This document shows, in pieces, positions 1 to 12,756 of a DNA stretch of 64,000 nucleotides. Source of the DNA: Mytilus trossulus. Taxonomy: Eukaryota > Mollusca > Bivalvia > Mytilida > Mytilidae. A model generated the notes under the pieces. That model worked only from the letters and a program-made list of their open reading frames with translations, had not been told where the DNA came from and searched no databases. The DNA is taken from positions 46,432,686 through 46,496,685 of the forward strand of contig NC_086378.1 of NCBI RefSeq assembly GCF_036588685.1. Reading direction: 5' to 3'. The first letter of the stretch is position 1. Each line of letters begins with the position of its first letter. Position numbers and translations under genes: made by a program.

Positions 1-341
1 ACAAAACTAACATTATGCAAATTTGATTCATATATTTACCCAGCACTGTAGTGAAAAGTACATAAATAATAAGTGTTAAAAAAAATATTTGTGTCGGTTT
101 TGTCTACTGAATACTGTTGTTTGATCGAAATATACTGCCAATAAATAAAACCATTAAACATTAACATTTAATATTAACAATTGTATATATATAATGTAAA
201 TGAATGCTTCACATATTCTTGTATGCAAAAGATAATTCCTGAAAATTTAAAATGTTAAATATCACAAACTCTTAGAACAGTTTTATCAACCAATTAATTT
301 AATTAACAAAGCGTATTTTCCACCATGAGATTTATTAAGTG

Positions 342-2275
342 TTATTTGTTGATTGTTAAATTGTGGATTATTGTAAATTTGCAGTCATTAAATACGGCAG
401 GATTTGACTGCATACATGTACGTGTTTCAGACTTAACATTGTTTTGAACACATCTGTTTTCTTTGTATTCACCAAAAACATCAGCAAGGTCAAGTCCATC
501 TAGATATTTCAAAAAGTCAATTCTACCTCCTTCCCTTTGAATATTTTCATTTGCACTGCTTTCTGTGATAGGCAATGCCAGCTGATTACATGAAACTGGT
601 TCAGGAGCTGGCAATGCAAGAATTGCTGTAGAAGAAATTGCTGGCATTGCATTATTTTTCTTGACTAAATTGTCTGACAATGTATGACCCATTTTAATTT
701 TCTCTGAATTACCAACCCGTTGATACACAGTTAGGGATTGGACACTTTTATGTCCTGTGACGGCCATAATCTGGGCTGGACCATACATATTCTTTGATAA
801 AATGGTAGCACCTGAAGCCCTAATAGAATGATTTGTATAAATCTGTGATAGGTTAGCACTTTTACTAAGATCGGACATAAAAACTGTTAACTTCTTTTCT
901 CCCACTGGTTCATGGCAGTACAAGGTATCATCTGTACTGTAAAAACTGGACCGAGGTCTCTGCCATAATCTGTTGTTTTCTGGATTAAGCTTTAACACAT
1001 ACAATTCGAATGAGCTCACAGGGCAATAAGGTAAATCTGAAAATAAAAGGGGTACATGTATTTTATAGTCGTCATATTTTTATTTTTTTTTATTTTAGAT
1101 AATAAGATTTAATATATTTGGTTTATATTGTGATATTTATTAGACTTAATAAATGTGAATGATTTTTGTGTTTTGAAATTATTATTATGCATGTCCTCGT
1201 ACTGTTTGTGTTTATTATTCAATAGCTATATATACATATGTACATGTATATGTTGAAATTAAATGATGAACATTATATGATAACACCATGGCAAATAATG
1301 TATATAGATATAGGAAGATGTGATATGAGTGCCAATAAGACAACTCTCCATTCAAATAACAATTTATAAAAGTAAACGTACATGAATGTTTAATTTTTTA
1401 ACCTGTAAGCTGTTCCTTTAGGCAAATAATTATTTATTGGCCCAATTTTCTGATGTTATAAATTTGAATGACCCGATATTTTTCTTCTGTATTAAGACAA
1501 TTATTGCCTTTATAATTTATTACACCAATAATGGCAATATGTTTTATTTTAATATTTAAAAAGAGGTTAAATTTATTTTACCTTTCACTTCTGGCATGAC
1601 TCCCGAACTCTCTTCTTTGTCAGTTTCCCTGTGGTTTTTTGTCATCTCATCCTCCATCTTTCGTACAACTTTTAGTCCTGTGGCAGGGTCCGTCTCTACA
1701 CCAAAAGTTGTTTTTGTCATCAAATGCATGTTCTCCTGTCCCCTCCTGCAAAAGTACATCCTTATGTCAAATTGCACTTTTGTGTACAAGCCAGATGGAG
1801 TATTTGTTGCACAATAGATTGAACTGTACAACTTCATCAGGTCAGTTTCATTGATACTGGGATAGTGATCAGTGGTACCCAGACCCATTCTTTTCAGTTC
1901 TGAAGTCGCTGCTTTGAAATTTACATTTGCATTGTTAAATGCAGCGTCCTTTATTATGCTAAATGTTTTGTTGTAAGGGGGCGACCTTAAATATCTATTT
2001 ATTCCATATCGAATGTTTTCAAGTGACGAAATCTTGTAGTGGTTACCGTCTGGTTTTCTTGCATTCATATAAAATTGCCCCAATATTTCATTCAGGCGAA
2101 CTTCATCATATTCCTCAAATCTAATGTCCATTGCTGTTTCTCTCAAATATTCCCTGAGGGTGTTCCCGGCCTTTTTGTTTGATCTTAGTGTGTTTGCTGC
2201 ATTTATTTTAAGCCGTTTGTCCATCATCTCTTCATCCGTCGTCTGCCCAAAACGTTTTAAGCTTCCAGTCGCCAT
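342..2275 (-). CDS. Crypton-type tyrosine recombinase (KIAA1958/ZMYM-like), two exons
   Basis: Two exons on the minus strand: 2275-1582 and 1036-342, joined through a GT-AG intron. The phase closes exactly: the last base G of exon 1 plus AT of exon 2 makes an Asp codon, followed by LPYCPVSSF. The product is 462 residues. The start is the ATG at 2275, in good context (AAGATGG), not the upstream ATG at 2296. The N-terminal half looks like the core-binding region of Crypton recombinases. The C-terminal half holds the catalytic signature: Arg in CRRGQEN (about 177-178), HSIR (301-304), GH (His 327) and Tyr 336 in SLTVYQR. Such enzymes cut and rejoin DNA through the tyrosine; related host genes (KIAA1958, QRICH1, ZMYM) have lost activity. 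Here the R-H-R-H-Y set is present, so activity is possible. No element ends were found. An AATAAA lies just past the stop. It could be a live Crypton or a host-kept copy. Confidence 0.85.
1306..1375 (+). repeat. Dispersed mussel repeat family A, fragment
   Basis: About 70 bp inside the Crypton gene intron match the head of repeat family A (ATAGGAAGATGTGATATGAG, then GACAACTCTCCATTCA). Longer copies lie at 5262, 12284, 57783 and 62344. Confidence 0.6.
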
Positions 2276-2551
2276 CTTGCAGACGTAAATAAACAAAAGG
2301 GAAGCAACTCCGAATTTCTTTTTTATTTATTAAGTCAACGGTACAAGGGAGATAATTCCAATTGACGTGATAAAAAATTGTACTGAAATTTATTAGGACA
2401 ATATCAGCCAATCAAATTGCGGGAAATTACTCTAAATCAGGATAACATGACTTAGGAGTGCATTTGATATTCAACATGGATCAAATTCATAAATAATATT
2501 TGGGCAAAAATTTTGAAGTAAGTCAATTTTAATCATCAATTGGTGTTAATT

Positions 2552-2955
2552 TAAATCTACAACAAGAACTCAACTACTAGTTAATAATATGAATTAACTG
2601 TTAATGCGTACTTGTGATTTTTTCGTTTTCTACATGAACTACGCTCTCTCGTCAAATGGATCTTACAAGTATTAGTATACTTCAGAACAATTTCTGACAA
2701 ATAAACGATATTGTATATTCAAAAGTGAATTGTTTAGCCCATTGTTTTCGGTAATAACACATAAATCAACAAAATAAAATACCTCACATACGGGTGTCAC
2801 ATGTGAAACAGGATATAATAACCTTTCCAAAGCATCTGATATGACCTCCATGTTTTGATGGGGTTCGTGTTGCTCAGTTTGTAGTTTCCTATGATTTTTT
2901 TGTGTACTGTTGTTTGTCTGTTTGTCTGATTCCTTTTGGTGCTTCAGAACTGACA
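2552..2955. repeat. Composite of two dispersed repeats (families F and E)
   Basis: 2552-2665 (ACAAGAACTCAAC ... TTAATGCGTAC ... TGAACTACGCTCT) matches 30296-30393. 2815-2945 (GGGGTTCGTGTTGCTCAG, TTGTTTGTCTGTTTGTCTGA) matches 17510-17960 and 43895-44117. The 94-codon open frame on the minus strand lies wholly inside this repeat and is not taken as a gene. Confidence 0.6.
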
Positions 2956-2959
2956 TGAG

Positions 2960-5261
2960 TGATAATACATTTTTTCTAAAAAGTTATTGTCCTTAAATGA
3001 TTGAAAAAAAACGTTGTTCATGCGATAGCATCAAAATACTAGACGTGTTTTTCTTCTTCTTTAAAATTTGATATGTTTATTTTTATTACAAAATAGATGT
3101 CAATTATAATATTATATAAAAAGTTTACCTTTGGCAGTGATCTTTGATTGATTGGGAAATGACACTTTATGTCGATTTTGTTCAATATCTTTAGAATACT
3201 AGCTGTATGTTATTAAATGTTAACGTGTTGTTCTTCATAACCAGATAGAGGTAAGGTTTGTTGTTGACAAATCTTGATTTTGCTCTTCAGGAGTAATGAC
3301 AATTACAAGTTTAAACATTGGCACTAATTAATGTTCACATCCAAATATAGACTATATAATGTAACAAAGTAATATGTAATGCGAAACTTATGTAATTATG
3401 GACAACCTGAGATAAAAAAAAAATGCAGATAAACCCTTTTTAATGTACCATTAAGGAAACAGTTTATATAAAGAATCGGAATTAGGTGGGAAAATCATAG
3501 CTTCAATGCATTGCAAACACATCTGGAACTTATGACGTTATTTAACATGTGCTAACATATATAGTCAATATGAATGTTCAACTGACGAATTGTATGAATT
3601 AGCTGTGCACTGTTCACAATTTTAACCTTTTGTTCTGAGTCCATGATTGTGATTGTAAAACTTTTTAATGCCCTTAAAAACGATTTTATGAAAATCTACA
3701 CGAGATGCTTTGGTTCCAAATTATCATCTTACAATTTTCTAACCATGCTAGACCCTCATTGATAGTCAAGGTCGTATAATTCCTCTTAGTAATATCTTGA
3801 TAAGGAAGAAAATAGACATCACCAATAAAAAAATAAAAAAGTGGTCGTTCCTTTGAATATGCTTTCTCCTCCGAATGGAGGCTGGTAAAGTACCAAATAA
3901 TCGAAGCCTGTTGTTAACTTTTCAGTTGAAATCGTCTGCCTAAATGGCAAAAATAAAAAAAATCGTGATCATGATGAATGAGTTCTTACGCAGTCTAAAA
4001 TGTAAAACGTAGTTAAATTCAGAGGTTGGTTGAAAAATCCAAAGATACTTGCAATTGGGTTATCATATTCTTTTTAAAACGTTTGCAATAGAGAAAACAA
4101 AGTAAAAATTTGCAGCCTAAATGAACTTACAACGCATACAAAGACTGTTCGCCTTCTTCATCAGAAGTCCTTTGCAGCCCCTAAAAAAACTAATAAATCT
4201 GTCAGTAACTTCTTCATTCGAAAAATACGACCATATGATTGACAATCCAAGACGCTAAATACAGCGTGTATTGACAGTTAATTCCAGGTCATAAGTCATT
4301 TGCATTGCTATGAGTCAAATCAGAATGTCAACAAATTTATTTATGCAAGTAGGGCGAACGTACCTAGGGCGAATATAGCCAATACGGTTAATGAAGTACG
4401 CTCTTTTGTATTTGTATGCTTATTAAAAACAATTTGAGCTGCAGTGCTACAACCAAGATATGAAAAAATAATAATACAAATTTTATTTGGTCATTACAAC
4501 AATTGTAGTTATTTTTTCTCTTATCACACTATCAAATATCAAAATTATTGTCTATTAAATAATATACGTTCATTTTATGTATAACCAAGTGCTTAGGTCG
4601 AATAATTCATTATATACATGTAAGACTCAAATCGACTTCTGGTTTCTAATCGACGTCCATTCCGCAAATGATGTCTTAATGAGATGGCCAAAATGACGGC
4701 CAATTTTATGCATTAGTGTTATACGTCTTTTTATTGTTTTTGAATCGACGTCCAATATTTTATTTCTCTTATTGATGTACTTTTTACGGACTTGCTGCAA
4801 TTTTAAATGATTTTATTTCATAAAAAAAACTAGTCATAAAACGCATTTGATGCAGCCTTTTTTTTTACACAAATGGTTGCTTGAGCAATAATTCGGTATA
4901 ACTTAAGGGCATACGATACAGTAGAGATCTCTCGTTGACTTTTTCTTGAAATTTTGGTAGAGGTTTAATTTCAATGTGTACTTTTGAAATATGCAAAGAA
5001 AAATATACCTTCATGACTTATTTTTTGAGATAATTTGGTTCGAAATTTGCATATTTGAGGGGAAAATCCTGAAATTTCATAAATAAGGACTTTAAGGAAA
5101 GTACCAATACTTTTGCGTCTATTAAAAAGTGCAGAAAAAAATCGATGTTGATTTTTTTCTCTAAATTTTGGCGGAACGTTCTTTCAACATTACTTGATTG
5201 ATTGCAAAAGAAAAAAAACTGAGGTCCATGTGCTTGTTTTTTTCAATAAATATAAAAAAGA
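2960..5261. other. No gene recognised
   Basis: AT-rich DNA with short open frames only. I see no splice-framed coding block, RNA gene or clear element ends. Confidence 0.5.
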
Positions 5262-5740
5262 AGATGTGGTTTGATAGCCATTGAGACAACTGTCCACAAG
5301 AGACCAAAATGACACAGACATTAACAACTATAGGTCACCGTACGGCCTTCAACAATGAGCAAAGCCCTACCGCACAGTCAGCTATAAAAGGCCCCGATAA
5401 GACAATGTAAAACAATTCAAACGAGAAAACTAACGGCCTTATTTATATAAAAAAAAATGAACAACGAGAAACAAATATGTAACAAATAAACAAACGACAA
5501 CCACTGAATTACAGGCTCTTGACTTGGGACATGCACATACTTAAATAATTTGGCGGGGTTAAACATATAAGCGGGATCCCAACCCTCCCCTAACCTGGGA
5601 CAGTGGTATAACAGTACAACATGAGAATGAACTATAAAAATCAGTTGAAAAAGGCATAACTCATCAGATGAACAAAAATACAAATAGACGTGGCCGGGTA
5701 CTTGTACATCCCGACAGAAAAAGACAGTAGGAACAGATCT
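5262..5740 (+). repeat. Dispersed mussel repeat family A, long copy
   Basis: One of the fullest copies here. Landmarks in order: GATGTGGTTTGATAGCC, GAGACAACTGTCCACAAGAG, GTACGGCCTTCAACAATGAG, CAGCTATAAAAGGCCCCGAT, AACTAACGGCCTTATTTAT, GGACAGTGGTATAACAG, GACGTGGCCGGGTA. The same order is seen at 57783-58290 and 62344-62725. The 88-codon minus-strand frame inside it is a by-product. Confidence 0.75.
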
Positions 5741-6234
5741 GAAAGTATTCGCAGTTATCTGACTGCTAGTTCAAAGCCACTAACAACTATTAAAACAAAT
5801 CATGCATCTAAGACTAAACCCAATAAACTTTTTTAATTTTTTTATTGAAAACGAGACGTTTGCCAATAAGGAGCTAAACTACATTGAAATAAGTTTTAAT
5901 CGCAAAAACGTCGTGAAATCTTTTCTACCGTTCACGTCTACGCTGTCAAGTTCAGTGGTATAGCCAATTTTTTTTCTTTCGAAAGCAATGATATTAATCA
6001 TCAAGATTTATACAGCTGGTTACTCGTAAAATAGCATATTAACATATTTGCCAAACCTTTATGAATTGTTACCAAACTTGAATAGAAAAAGTATTCTAGT
6101 AAATTACTTTTAGAAAGGAAATGTTCGGAAACAAAAAGATCAATCTAATAAAATAACTAATTTGCATCTTTGTACGACTTTAGTCCTACAATTCATGTAG
6201 ACAACTCAGCTTGAGCATAGTTTTAATTATTCAA
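5741..6234. other. No gene recognised
   Basis: Unassigned AT-rich stretch between two family A copies. Confidence 0.45.
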
Positions 6235-6490
6235 AAGTCCCTGACATGAAAAAATGTGAAACAATTTAAGTAAGTGGAATATTTGGTATGATTGCCAATG
6301 AGACAACTATCAACCATACCTCAAATGACGAAGATAAACGCAATTTAAGGTCACCGAACTACCTTCAACACAAAACAAAAAGCCATACCGTATAGTCAGC
6401 TTTAAAAATCCCCGACATGAAAATGTGAAACAATTCAAAAAAGTAAACTAACGGCCTACTCTATAGGCAATAAATGAACACAAACCCAAA
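6235..6490 (+). repeat. Family A repeat, partial, with tail-to-head junction
   Basis: The tail motif CCTGACATGAAAAAATGTG (about 6241) runs directly into a head motif (GGTATGATTGCCAATGAGAC, about 6285). The tail motif then recurs at about 6413. Period is roughly 172 bp, so two partial units stand head to tail. Confidence 0.6.
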
Positions 6491-8390
6491 CCCACTCGAG
6501 TCAGCTTAGAAACTACTCTGAACATGTTTAAAAAGTGAATATTTAGAGCTGTTTTGAGCAAATTCATGTCGTGATTGTCTCAATATAGTCCATTGCGGTG
6601 TTGTATAACATTTCATAGGAAGTACAGCGGTCGATATTAGAGCTTGAAATTTCATGATTCTGTATAAATAGATAATATAAGTTACCTAAGCTTGTCTTCA
6701 GGGTATACTTTTTATCACGGTAGATATAATTATTTACTTACTTGTCTGTATGATACCTCCAATATAACCACATTGTTTGTCCGTCCGTCCGGTGGTCCAA
6801 CAAATATTTTGTTTCTTATCTGAGAAACTACCTTACAGAAAGACTTCGTATTTGGTCAACAGCTTAACATCAATGAGTTGCAACGTGTGAACACTTTTCT
6901 GGTCTGTCAGATACCTAATTCCTGCATGTCGATACTTAGAATTTTTTCTCTTAATATGTACATAGGGGATATGCTTAGCACATTAACGGGTGCGTTTTTG
7001 TTTTTGTCTATAACATTGGGCTAATAACTGTGTCTTTTTAACTGACAGTCCTTCTTCATACACTTATATATTTCACTGGGTTAAATTCTAAAAATGCCGT
7101 TAAACTTTTCAATGTACTTGTTTAAAGTTAGGAACAGTATGAGGCGTTGTCTTTATTTATTATGTTATTCTGTTATTTTGTCATTTTGTTGAAAGTCTCT
7201 GTACAATTTATGCGTACAATTCTCCATACGATTGAGAGTTTGTCAAATGGTGTAGATACTATGTTTGGATCAAGACAGAACGTTGATATATAAATTACAT
7301 ATTGGGCTTTTTGTGTAGTTGGGTTTCTGTCTCATCGACGTATACTTATTTACATATATTTTATTTATTTCCTATATGAAATAAAACACATACAAAATTA
7401 TGAATTTGGATTTGATTAATTTTTTTTCACATTTCAAGGTAATTCTGTTGACTTCATTATTAATGAATAAATATAACAATTCTCTTAGCAGGTACTTTTT
7501 TCAAATTCGCGCAAGCGGATTTATGACGTCAGTGGATTTTCCGCAAATGTGACTTCATTTAAAGCGACGTCGCTAAATGTTATCGTTCTTATTTAAAACA
7601 TCGCGAAATTATAACGTCCTGAAAACAACAAGAACAGTTTTGAAAACGTTATTATCTGCCCCTGCTACTGTATCGTATGTCCGTAAAGTATATCATCATT
7701 CTAAATATTGGAAATATCCATTTTTCAGACCGGCTTTAAACCGTTGCCAAAGTGGGCGTCCGTCTGACTTATATATGATATGGAAATTCCTTGACACCTC
7801 CAGTCAGTACTTGGAAGTTGAATTTGCAGTATCGTGAAGATAGAAAAATGTACATACTCAATCTCATTGCACTCCAGAGAGCATATTTCATAGAATAGCT
7901 TTAAAAACTGCACAAGAAAGTCCGATCTTCAAACATTCGACACTTAAAGCCTATAAGTCGTAGAGAGACTGACAACGCAATGGTAAAAAAATGTTTGAAC
8001 AGTCAAGTTCAATAAGTGCATCAATCATTATTACAGTAATTGTATTTTTTTTCTCCAGTGATTTAAAACCTTAATTGAAATGTAATATTTATTTAATGAT
8101 ATTTTCACTAAAACCATCTGTATGACTTAAAAGCCTTTTATGCCAATTGACTTATGCATACTATCAAACGAAAGGCAGAACATACTATTTTTTTCGAAAC
8201 TTTTAAATAAAAATATCAAGCATGATTTCGATATAAGAACACAAATCATATCGTTATTTTGTTGGAAAATATTTCATTGAAAAGGAGAAATGAAACTTAT
8301 CACATTAAATGAAAAGATTAATTCATACCTTGCATTGTATCATGTGAAAATATATGTAGTATAAAAAAAAAAAAAACATTAAAATTGTAA
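6491..8390. other. No gene recognised
   Basis: Contains CG-richer 7500-7570 with TGACGTCA-like sites and an 86-codon open frame at 7577 without recognisable domains. From about 8390 the sequence aligns with the 5' flank of the intact receptor gene (about 15101). Confidence 0.4.
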
Positions 8391-8568
8391 ACACTATATG
8401 TTGCCTTTTATTTCTCATTCAGTATATGCACTTAAAAACGACGATAATTTGAATGAATGCTTGATTTGTTTATCAATGAACGATTTTTGTTTTGTTTGGA
8501 AGCAAACATCTCTTGAAAGATAAATAAGTCAACTCCATAATAGTAAACCAAAGTTGTGGCACTTTATC

Positions 8569-8964
8569 GATTGTCGAAATGCGCATCTGGTGCAGTAAAA
8601 TTGGTACCGTTAATGTTATTACTACCACTGGGTCGATGCCTCTGCTGGTGGACTGTTAGTCCCCGAGGGTATCACCAGCCCAGTAGCCAGTACTTCGGTA
8701 CTGGCATGAAAATACGGATTGTGTTATTAAAATTTGCTTTTAAAAAATGTTAGAAATTATTATAAATTAAGGAATGTATCTCCCTCATGCAAAGCTCTCA
8801 TTCCTTTCACGGATTTGGGTCTACTTTTTGGACCTTTTGGATTACAGCTCTTCGTCATTTATATAAGCTTAAGATTTCAAATACTTTGACCACGAGCATC
8901 ACTGAAGAGACATGTATTGTCGAAATGCGCATCTGGTGCAGTAAAATTGGTACCGTTAATGTTA
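8569..8964 (+). mobile_element. Retrozyme-like insertion with 50-bp direct terminal repeat
   Basis: A 50-bp segment at 8572-8621 recurs without mismatch at 8918-8967, a 346-bp period, so the insertion is slightly more than one monomer. Comparison with the paralogous 5' flank near 15260 gives an empty site (CACTTTATC then AAATCACATCACA). The insertion lies between two copies of TTATC (8564-8568 and 8965-8969), a probable 5-bp target duplication. The interior holds CCACTGGGTCGATGCC and CCCCGAGGGTATCACCAG, also seen in opposite orientation near 61270 and 61620-61690. Confidence 0.75.
8890..8955 (+). ncRNA. Hammerhead-ribozyme-like motif, variant form
   Basis: Core CTGAAGA at 8902-8908, stem II GACA/TGTC (8909-8912, 8918-8921), GAAA at 8922-8925, then a small GCGCATCTGGTGC hairpin. 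It is collinear with the cores near 14985 and 52249. The base expected to be U16.1 appears to be C here, so self-cleavage is doubtful. Confidence 0.5.
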
Positions 8965-9004
8965 TTATCAGATCACAACACAAATTAACTTTACAGTGTA
9001 AAAG

Positions 9005-10251
9005 ATGGATTTTATTAAAAGAGTTCTCATTTTCACCTATTTTACACAATTAAGATTCTTGATATATGGTCAAACATTTGATGAAATTTCTAATCTTGAG
9101 AGGCACCTGATAAAGTTTTCACCTTACCTTGATCCGAGAGTAAACCAAAAGGACCCAATTTATGTTTCCATTATGGCATTTATTACTGCAATACTGGACT
9201 ATAATGAAGTTTCCGGGACACTGCAACCAGTCATGTCTTATGTATGGACTTGGATAGACGAAATCAGTAGATGGAATAGCTCAGAATACGGAAATGTGAC
9301 GTCAATTAGTTTACCAATAACAACCACATGGATTCCAAAAATTAGCGTTTTTAATATAGTTCGTCATAAAAGTATATGTATGTACCATAATGAAATGGAA
9401 ATAAGGTGATCGCACGTCAACTATCAGTCAAACGGTTTCGCACAGTTCCAAGATATTAATTGTGTAAAGTATTTCCCATTTGATTTACATGCATGCTCCA
9501 TTCAACTTTTTCCAGAGTACGCCCATGGCAATGTTATTCTTAAATCGGAAATGACAACTTTTGATCTTAAGTACGCCGTATCAAATACAGAATGGAGCAT
9601 AACAGAAAGTTCTGTAGATGGCGAAAGTTATGAAAACGTTTCTTCAATAGTTAGATTAAACCTGACATTGTCAAGGAATCTGAGTTTCCATTCTTGAACT
9701 TAGTTCTTCCAACTGTACTTTTTTGTTTTGCAATTTTACTGGTGTTTTGTATTCCTGTTGCTTCTAGCGAACGTGGATCACTTGCGTTTACTACCAAAAT
9801 GTAAACCAATATCATATTTCAACATTTTTCTTGTGATTCAACTCTTTTGCAGCGTTTTGATTGCGTTTTGCACAATCTGGAGCATCTCTTTACATCACAA
9901 ATTCTTCGAAAATAATGCTTAAGACATTTTCCTGCAATTAATTAATAAAATTGAGTTGTGCGTATCGTAATTCATGTTCTAAAAATCAGCAGAAAGGCAA
10001 CACGTCACAATTATTTTCTCCCCGAGTGATCACAGAAGAGGATTGCAATGAAACATGTGTCAACACAAATCCTCATTTGCAAAACGAACAGGAAGAGCTT
10101 AAAGATACCAAGAAGGACAATAGATATACAAAAGACATCCATCCATACTATATACAATGTATAGATTCAGTATGTTTCATTTTATTCCTTACTATTTTGT
10201 GTACACAATTGGGTGTTTATGGTATTATTTTCTCCTATAAATCTTGATCAA
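9005..10251 (+). pseudogene. Dead Cys-loop (nicotinic-type) receptor gene
   Basis: A close paralogue of the intact gene at 15312. The reading frame starts at ATG 9005 with a signal-peptide-like segment and runs 134 codons through the loop with WIPKI, then stops at TGA 9407-9409, where the intact copy has AAA. Downstream homology continues in shifted frames. A short deletion removes residues just before and into the Cys-loop, leaving C-VKYFPFDLHAC. TM1 is shifted. About 50 bp covering nearly all of TM2 are missing: SLAFT runs straight to the TM3 start. The C-terminal part (about 9951-10251, CNETC through TM4) is again open. It has a premature stop, several indels and no pore helix, so no channel can be made. 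No intron is seen in either copy. Confidence 0.93.
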
Positions 10252-10599
10252 ATCCATGATATCACGGAGCAAATGAAAGGTTCTGGAAATTAAGTATTTG
10301 TTTTTATAAGACATAGATAACTTTTATAAAATTAATATTTGTATATAATTAGAAGGACGGACGATACGAAACGGCCATTAAGAGTCGAATATAATTATAT
10401 GTTAATTGAAAAAAAAACACTACAAAAAGACGAAAGAGTCAACAAAACACAACATAAAAAATTAAAGATTGAGCAACAAAAACTCTAAAAAAAATACCGG
10501 GAGAATTTCAGTTCTCCGGATAGGTACGCAGTTCCTCCTAAAACACACTTGACACGCTTGAGACCAGGCCGTGAAATATCTCATTCAGGGATATCACAG

Positions 10600-11155
10600 T
10601 CAAGCAAATCGGAACGGATTGTGGAAAAAATAGAAAATATCCAAAAGAAACATACTTGAATTAAAAATATTGGAAAATAGACAGTATAGCACTAAATTTA
10701 AATTAAGTAATCATGACATATCGACTGAAAAAGCGAGACGGTTTAATAAATCAGGAGAAAACCATTTATGTCAGTCCTGCAATACAGTTGAAGGTGAGCA
10801 ACGTTTTCATTTGAATTCCAGAAAAAAATTCTCAACCATTAGACAATCTTTAATTAAAACTTAGTCAAGCAAAATTGTATATATAATTTCGATTATTCGG
10901 ATTGTAGTGCAAAACTAAAATATATTATCTACCAAAATAAAATAGATAGAAAGTTAAGGTTCCTCTATAAAACAGTCGTTAGTACAAGGAAAAGAGGATT
11001 TCTACATGTAATTGAATTAAGAGTACATTATCATACATATTTATTATATTGTTTGTTTCATTTCACATGTTATGACAGTGTATGCTTTCTTTTTGTTTAT
11101 TATACTATATGTGCAGTGTGCTTTATATGCCAATAAATGTGTGATTTGAATTAAA
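10600..11155 (+). mobile_element. Non-LTR retrotransposon (LINE) 3' remnant
   Basis: The open frame at about 10690-10864 shows the pattern at the very end of many LINE reverse transcriptase ORFs: a SNHD...EKARR segment, then LCQSCNTVEGEQRFHL, a decayed C-x2-C...E-x-E...HF knuckle. It is followed by about 290 bp ending in CCAATAAATGTGTGATTTG, like a LINE 3' tail. The only sign of function is the motif. A related scrap lies at the same relative place behind the intact receptor gene (16980). Confidence 0.5.
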
Positions 11156-11159
11156 TTCG

Positions 11160-12283
11160 GAAAGAGTATCTACGCCTTTTTTCTCGAGTTTAACACATTG
11201 CCTGCCATAATCCTCGACTGAATTCATCAGAATTTTGAAGTTGTGTTTCTAATTGATGGATTACGGCTAACGATATTTCGGGCCTTTGAATAACACATTT
11301 CGCAGAGATATATTATTGACAAAGTTAAGGTCACAAGTAATAACGTGGCCAGCCGGATTATATATGAATTGGGAACTAGTACAGGTGCAATCAGGAGGTT
11401 TAGACTTGACGTCGTCAATATTGAGATTCTGCAACACGTGTTTGCAATTGAAAATTTTAGAAGCAATTAGTTTGGTATAGGTATATAACATGCATAAGAA
11501 ATGATAAGCACAGTCTCATCTTTGAAATATCAAGGTATTTTCGTGTGAACTGATTTATGGGGAAGGATATTGCCAAAGTTGTTGGCATCGACACCTTTGT
11601 TGGCAATGAAAGAATTGACAAGGATCTGTTCTCCTTTTCAGCTTTTTTAATGCGAACTGGTTTGATAAGTCTGTGACTGGGTGTTTGTAACACTGGTTCT
11701 CAAAAATAATCCTGGTATTTATGATGAGTTTATTTTACAGAGAATGAGGTTTTGAAAGGGTAATGAATAAAGCTTCGTGCGAATCAAAATATTCAACCAG
11801 TTACTCGACCTGGGTACCTGTTGATTAAACAACTTGGTAAAGGTAAAAAACAGTTACTTTTATCTATCAGAGTTAACAATATTATCAAAATGCGGCGATA
11901 AATACCAAAGAGACACTCAATATATATCATAATTTGAACAATAGTGAAACAGCAGGCAAAATCATATTGTTGAAATGTCACGAAGATTATTCATTCACAT
12001 TAATTATTGAGGACTTTTTATTAAATGTAAGGAAATAAATGAATAGTTCGCTATTCGATTCACATTTTTTTTACGAATGTTTGTCAGTATAAAAATATAG
12101 AGATGAAGTATGATGGCAAATGAGACAAAAATTCATCCAAATCAAAATGACATGTACTGCAGACATTTTCAGGTTCATTCTGTCTCATTAACATTATTTG
12201 GACTTCTACTGAAATAACAAAACAGTCATTATTATGAAACAAAATTCTAACAAATTCCCATAACAATATAACATAGAATATAG
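11160..12283. other. No gene recognised
   Basis: Short open frames on both strands overlap one another without domain signals. A retrozyme-like end scrap (TCCTGGTATTTATGATGAG) sits at about 11711. Confidence 0.4.
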
Positions 12284-12500
12284 ATATAGGAAGATGTGGT
12301 ATGATTGCCGATGAGACAACTCTCCATATAAGTCACAATTTAAAAAGTTAACCATTATAGGATAAGGTATGGTCTTCAACACGGAGCCTTGGCTCACACC
12401 AAACAGCAAGCTATAAAGAGCACAAAAAAATCACTAGTGTAAAACCATTCAAACGAGAAAACCAATGGTCTAATTTATATAAAAAACGAGAAACGAGAAA
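12284..12500 (+). repeat. Dispersed repeat family A, partial
   Basis: Landmarks GAAGATGTGGTATGATTGCC, GAGACAACTCTCCATA and CAAACGAGAAAACCAATGG; diverged relative to 5262-5740. Confidence 0.65.
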
Positions 12501-12756
12501 CATATACATTGCTTTTATGATTCCTTTTGTACAACTATCAAGAATTTTTTCGAAATAAAATTTTCATCTTATGATGTTTTATTTGACAGTAAGACACAAA
12601 AACATTCCCTTTTAAAGGTGCGGTTTTTGCAGTATGGCCTATTCCATAAACTGATACAAAATTATTTTTGAACACATATTCATTCAATTTTAACATATTA
12701 TAGTAAAAATGGTCAGCTGATGTGATCATATTTCTGTGCATAAATAGGAAGGAACT

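Noticed and set aside
5417..5683. 88-codon minus-strand protein
   Set aside because: Lies entirely inside dispersed repeat A, which recurs with the frame broken elsewhere.
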